In this document: piece by piece, positions 61,461-63,584 of the stretch | Numbering within the stretch: the first letter of the stretch is position 1 | How the letters are laid out: every line of letters begins with the position of its first letter | Assembly (NCBI GenBank): GCA_018607135.1 | Contig: JABBCA010000052.1 | Span: 1-63,584, forward strand | DNA length: 63,584 nt | DNA from: Opitutales bacterium | GTDB taxonomy: Bacteria > Verrucomicrobiota > Verrucomicrobiia > Opitutales > Coraliomargaritaceae | Direction of reading: 5' to 3' | Position numbers and translations under genes: made by a program | Notes under the pieces: generated by a model | What the model was told of the DNA's origin: nothing | Database searches by the model: none | Seen by the model: the letters and a program-made list of their open reading frames with translations, nothing else

Positions 61461-62408
61461 TTAGGCAGCCGAAAATGCAAGCCACCATGCCGTGGCGAGA
61501 CACGCAAAAATAGACCCTGCCACCCAAATTCGCTGACGCTGAAGGCAGACAAAAATCGACTGAAAGACGGTTCCGATCAAGCCGAAGACAAAGCCGCACA
61601 AAAAACCACTGATATGCGCGGCAACATCGACCAGACCATCTCCAACTCCAATCAACCCAAGTAATGTGAAGCCACCAAACACTGGAACCAACCACCGAGG
61701 CAAGGTCCACCGCTGCTGAGGCTCGGTTAAGGCCACGCACACACCAATACCCGTTAATAGACCCACCGCCCCGAAAACCGCCGTCGAAGCACCTATCGAG
61801 AAATGAGAGCTTGGATAATAAACCCAAGCATTGAGTAGATTCCCACCAGCACCGCTGAGTAAGATCAAACCCCACCCCGCAGTCGCACCAAAAAACCGAG
61901 CCACGAAAAAGGCAAAGCCCATCCCAGCTACCAGGTTCGACACCAGATGCACCACATCTGCATGCAAAGTCAAAGCGGTTACACAGCGCCACCATTCAGC
62001 GGCGTTACAAATGGCCAAGGAATCGACTCGACCGAGGTCGGTCAGACCATACCGAGCCTGAACCGAAAAGATGCCAATCACTAAGAATAGATACGCAAGA
62101 AATGAACCCCATCCGAATTGAAACTCTTGATAACAGGAATGCTCCACCACAGCTTTTTTAGATTCCAATAATGCACAAGCCTCCAACTCTTCTCGAATGA
62201 CTTGGGCTCGTGCATCATGAACGCACAGCACATAGACATCCCCGTGCACCAGAGTCCAATAAGCCTCTCCCATCGCAAGAATTACAAGCCCTGCTTCACT
62301 CGATTTTTTAAAATCCTCATGAACGGCAACTGGAGCCAAGCCATCGGGAGTTTCAAAACCCTCCTCCTTTAAACGATCTTTGATCTCACTTGCTTTCAAA
62401 CTCGCCAT
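61461..62408 (-). CDS. Rhomboid-family intramembrane serine protease
   Basis: A 315-residue protein. Residues 1-95 form a soluble N-terminal domain. The rest has about seven membrane spans with the rhomboid catalytic pair: S208 in GASTAVFG and H265 in DVAAHISGF, plus the HLVSNL motif (154-159). Rhomboids cut transmembrane segments of other proteins. The N-terminal domain (residues 1-80) is unlike the E. coli GlpG cytosolic domain by eye. Whether kdsD downstream is functionally tied is unclear. Confidence 0.9.
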   Translation of the reverse strand: MASLKASEIKDRLKEEGFETPDGLAPVAVHEDFKKSSEAGLVILAMGEAYWTLVHGDVYVLCVHDARAQVIREELEACALLESKKAVVEHSCYQEFQFGWGSFLAYLFLVIGIFSVQARYGLTDLGRVDSLAICNAAEWWRCVTALTLHADVVHLVSNLVAGMGFAFFVARFFGATAGWGLILLSGAGGNLLNAWVYYPSSHFSIGASTAVFGAVGLLTGIGVCVALTEPQQRWTLPRWLVPVFGGFTLLGLIGVGDGLVDVAAHISGFLCGFVFGLIGTVFQSIFVCLQRQRIWVAGSIFACLATAWWLAFSAA

Positions 62409-62463
62409 TCATCGCCATGTTCCTAGCTTTTCCACTGTAAGCAATCTCTTAACCTAAACGTAT

Positions 62464-63255
62464 ATGATAAAAAAAATACTACTTGTCCTAGTCCTACTCG
62501 CAGTCATCGCGGCTGCCGCGGTTTACTTCCTCGGCTCTGCTGCGCTAAACAAAGGCATTAAACACGGTGTTGAAACTGTTGGCCCTCAAGTCACTGAAAC
62601 TTCGGTCACACTTGCTGACGTTAATATTTCAGTGCTTTCTGGTAAAGGCACGCTAAAGTCTCTCAACGTTGGAAATCCTGATGGTTTTAAAAGCGCTAAT
62701 ATCTTTGCCCTCGGCCAAATTGATATCGAAGTCGATACAAGCACGGTTTTTAGCGATAAGATCGTAATCAACAAAATCCACATTCGACAGCCAGAGATTA
62801 GCTACGAAAAGAAACTCACGGGTTCAAATGTTAAGAAGCTACTCGATAGTATCGAGAAATTCACGGGACCTAAAAGCGATACACCCGACGATGCCCCAGT
62901 TGAAGACAGTGGCGCTAAAAAGCAAATCGTCATCAAGCAACTTATTATTGAAGACGGTAAAGTTTATGTGGGTGCTTTGGGAGTTGGACAAGAAGTGCCA
63001 CTCCCACGCATCGAAATGAAGAACATCGGCGAAGACGGAAATGAAACCAGTATTGCTGAAGTCCTAGACGTAGTCCTATCCAAGGTGCTCGCATCGATTG
63101 GCCCAGCCATCGCAGATGCAGGCCAACTTCTCAAAGGCGCTGGCGACGATGCGCTCAAAGCAGTGCAAGAAAGCACCACTGATAAAGTCGGAGAAGCTGC
63201 TGGCGATGCGCTGAATAAAGCAAGCGAAGGCATTAAAGGTCTCTTCGGAAACTAA
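62464..63255 (+). CDS. AsmA/DUF748-like membrane-anchored protein
   Basis: A 263-residue protein with one N-terminal membrane anchor (residues ~4-24). The body is beta-rich: GVETVGPQVTETSVTLADVNISVLSGKGTLKSL-like text resembles the start of AsmA-type envelope proteins that carry or position lipids. The last ~80 residues are helical (GAGDDALKAVQESTTDKVGEAAGDALNKAS, amphipathic). It is far shorter than full AsmA (about 600 residues). Followed by a clear terminator. Confidence 0.75.
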   Translation: MIKKILLVLVLLAVIAAAAVYFLGSAALNKGIKHGVETVGPQVTETSVTLADVNISVLSGKGTLKSLNVGNPDGFKSANIFALGQIDIEVDTSTVFSDKIVINKIHIRQPEISYEKKLTGSNVKKLLDSIEKFTGPKSDTPDDAPVEDSGAKKQIVIKQLIIEDGKVYVGALGVGQEVPLPRIEMKNIGEDGNETSIAEVLDVVLSKVLASIGPAIADAGQLLKGAGDDALKAVQESTTDKVGEAAGDALNKASEGIKGLFGN

Positions 63256-63278
63256 ACGATTGCATTTCTTTCAACATT

Positions 63279-63311
63279 AAGGCGTGGCTCTTTAAGAGCC
63301 GCGCCTTTTTT
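63279..63311 (+). terminator. Rho-independent terminator
   Basis: Arms AAGGCGTGGCTC and GAGCCGCGCCTT (one mismatch) enclose a short loop and run into T residues, 24 bp after the stop of the AsmA-like gene. Confidence 0.9.
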
Positions 63312-63584
63312 GTATGGACTTTTAAATACTGGAACGAGCGCATGTGCACAGACTACTTTTAGAAAAGTCTCTGCTAGCGAGCACAAGCGTGTTCTTTTGG
63401 ATCAGTTGGCTAGTGGCTTATACCAAATTCAGTAAAGTTTGATCCTTATACTTTCGTATTCGGTAGCGCGGTGCCCACACCGCATGCATCCGACGAGCCT
63501 GCAGCTTTCAATCGTGCTGACTGGGCCAGTCAGCGCTAGTGTGATCATGACTATATACCATCCAATCAGTGCAACTCTGAAGGC
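63312..63584. other. Gene-free end of the window
   Basis: These 273 bases contain copy B of dispersed repeat family 2 and the perfect palindrome GCTGACTGGGCCAGTCAGC (63516-63534). No gene is seen up to the window edge. Confidence 0.65.
63419..63536 (-). repeat. Dispersed intergenic repeat family 2, copy B
   Basis: The reverse complement is nearly identical to 19311-19431, including AAGCTGCAGGCTCGTCGGATG and CGCGCTACCGAATACGAAAG blocks. Copy B keeps a perfect palindrome (63516-63534) that has decayed in copy A. Confidence 0.88.

Overview
The window looks like a chromosome segment of a marine-type Verrucomicrobium, most likely class Opitutia (Coraliomargarita/Lentimonas-like); this is inferred from content, not from a database search. 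The indicators are several PEP-CTERM proteins ending in VPEP + hydrophobic stretch + Arg/Lys tail, a very long GreA of the kind known from the PVC superphylum, secreted glycosidases with DxDxDG calcium-binding repeats, LacI-type regulators, few recognisable Shine-Dalgarno sequences, and a GC content near 50%. One tRNA gene, tRNA-Ser(CGA), is present. I see no CRISPR array, rRNA, prophage or intact insertion sequence apart from one RAYT (REP-associated tyrosine transposase).

Layout. 1-7.5 kb: TolB-like propeller protein, fatty-acid desaturase, tRNA-Ser, long GreA, RsmB and MnmA. 7.5-14.3 kb (minus strand): small membrane protein, pta-ackA overlapping by ATGA, then a four-gene run of unknown protein, lipoprotein, M23 peptidase and phosphopantetheinyl transferase. 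14.5-16.8 kb: PPP-type phosphatase, isochorismatase-family hydrolase, lgt. 17-18.7 kb: DUF4202 protein and a metallo-beta-lactamase-fold nuclease-like protein. 18.7-19.5 kb: a gene-free 800 bp packed with repeats. 19.5-38.3 kb: the accessory heart of the window, with three PEP-CTERM proteins, an odd secreted protein, a LacI regulator and three secreted GH13 alpha-glucan hydrolases, the first a 2,802-residue protein that also carries a GH57-like module. 38.3-43 kb: large secreted protein, lipoprotein, ABCG-like transporter and small exported protein. 43-46.6 kb: RAYT, two REP hairpins inside a tandem duplication, a VWA/anti-sigma-like protein and its ECF sigma factor. 46.8-63.3 kb: mostly housekeeping (Aas-like ligase, ObgE, Ppx/GppA, HisD, LolA-like, GuaA, SMC, LOG-family, KdsD, rhomboid, AsmA-like).

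How the genes may work together. A 13-bp operator-like motif (consensus KTNRACWGTTGAA) occurs six times: twice between the divergent PEP-CTERM genes, once before the third PEP-CTERM gene, twice at the lacI promoter and once about 90 bp before the giant amylase. This suggests one LacI-type regulator controls alpha-glucan degradation together with surface or exopolysaccharide-associated PEP-CTERM proteins. The ECF sigma factor and the VWA protein behind it look like a cell-envelope signalling pair. Pta-AckA is the acetate/ATP overflow route.

Beyond genes, the window contains two families of dispersed intergenic repeats, each with two inverted copies more than 30 kb apart, a perfect 34-bp palindrome, a possible MITE-like inverted-repeat unit, and a duplication at the RAYT that copied the tails of both flanking genes.
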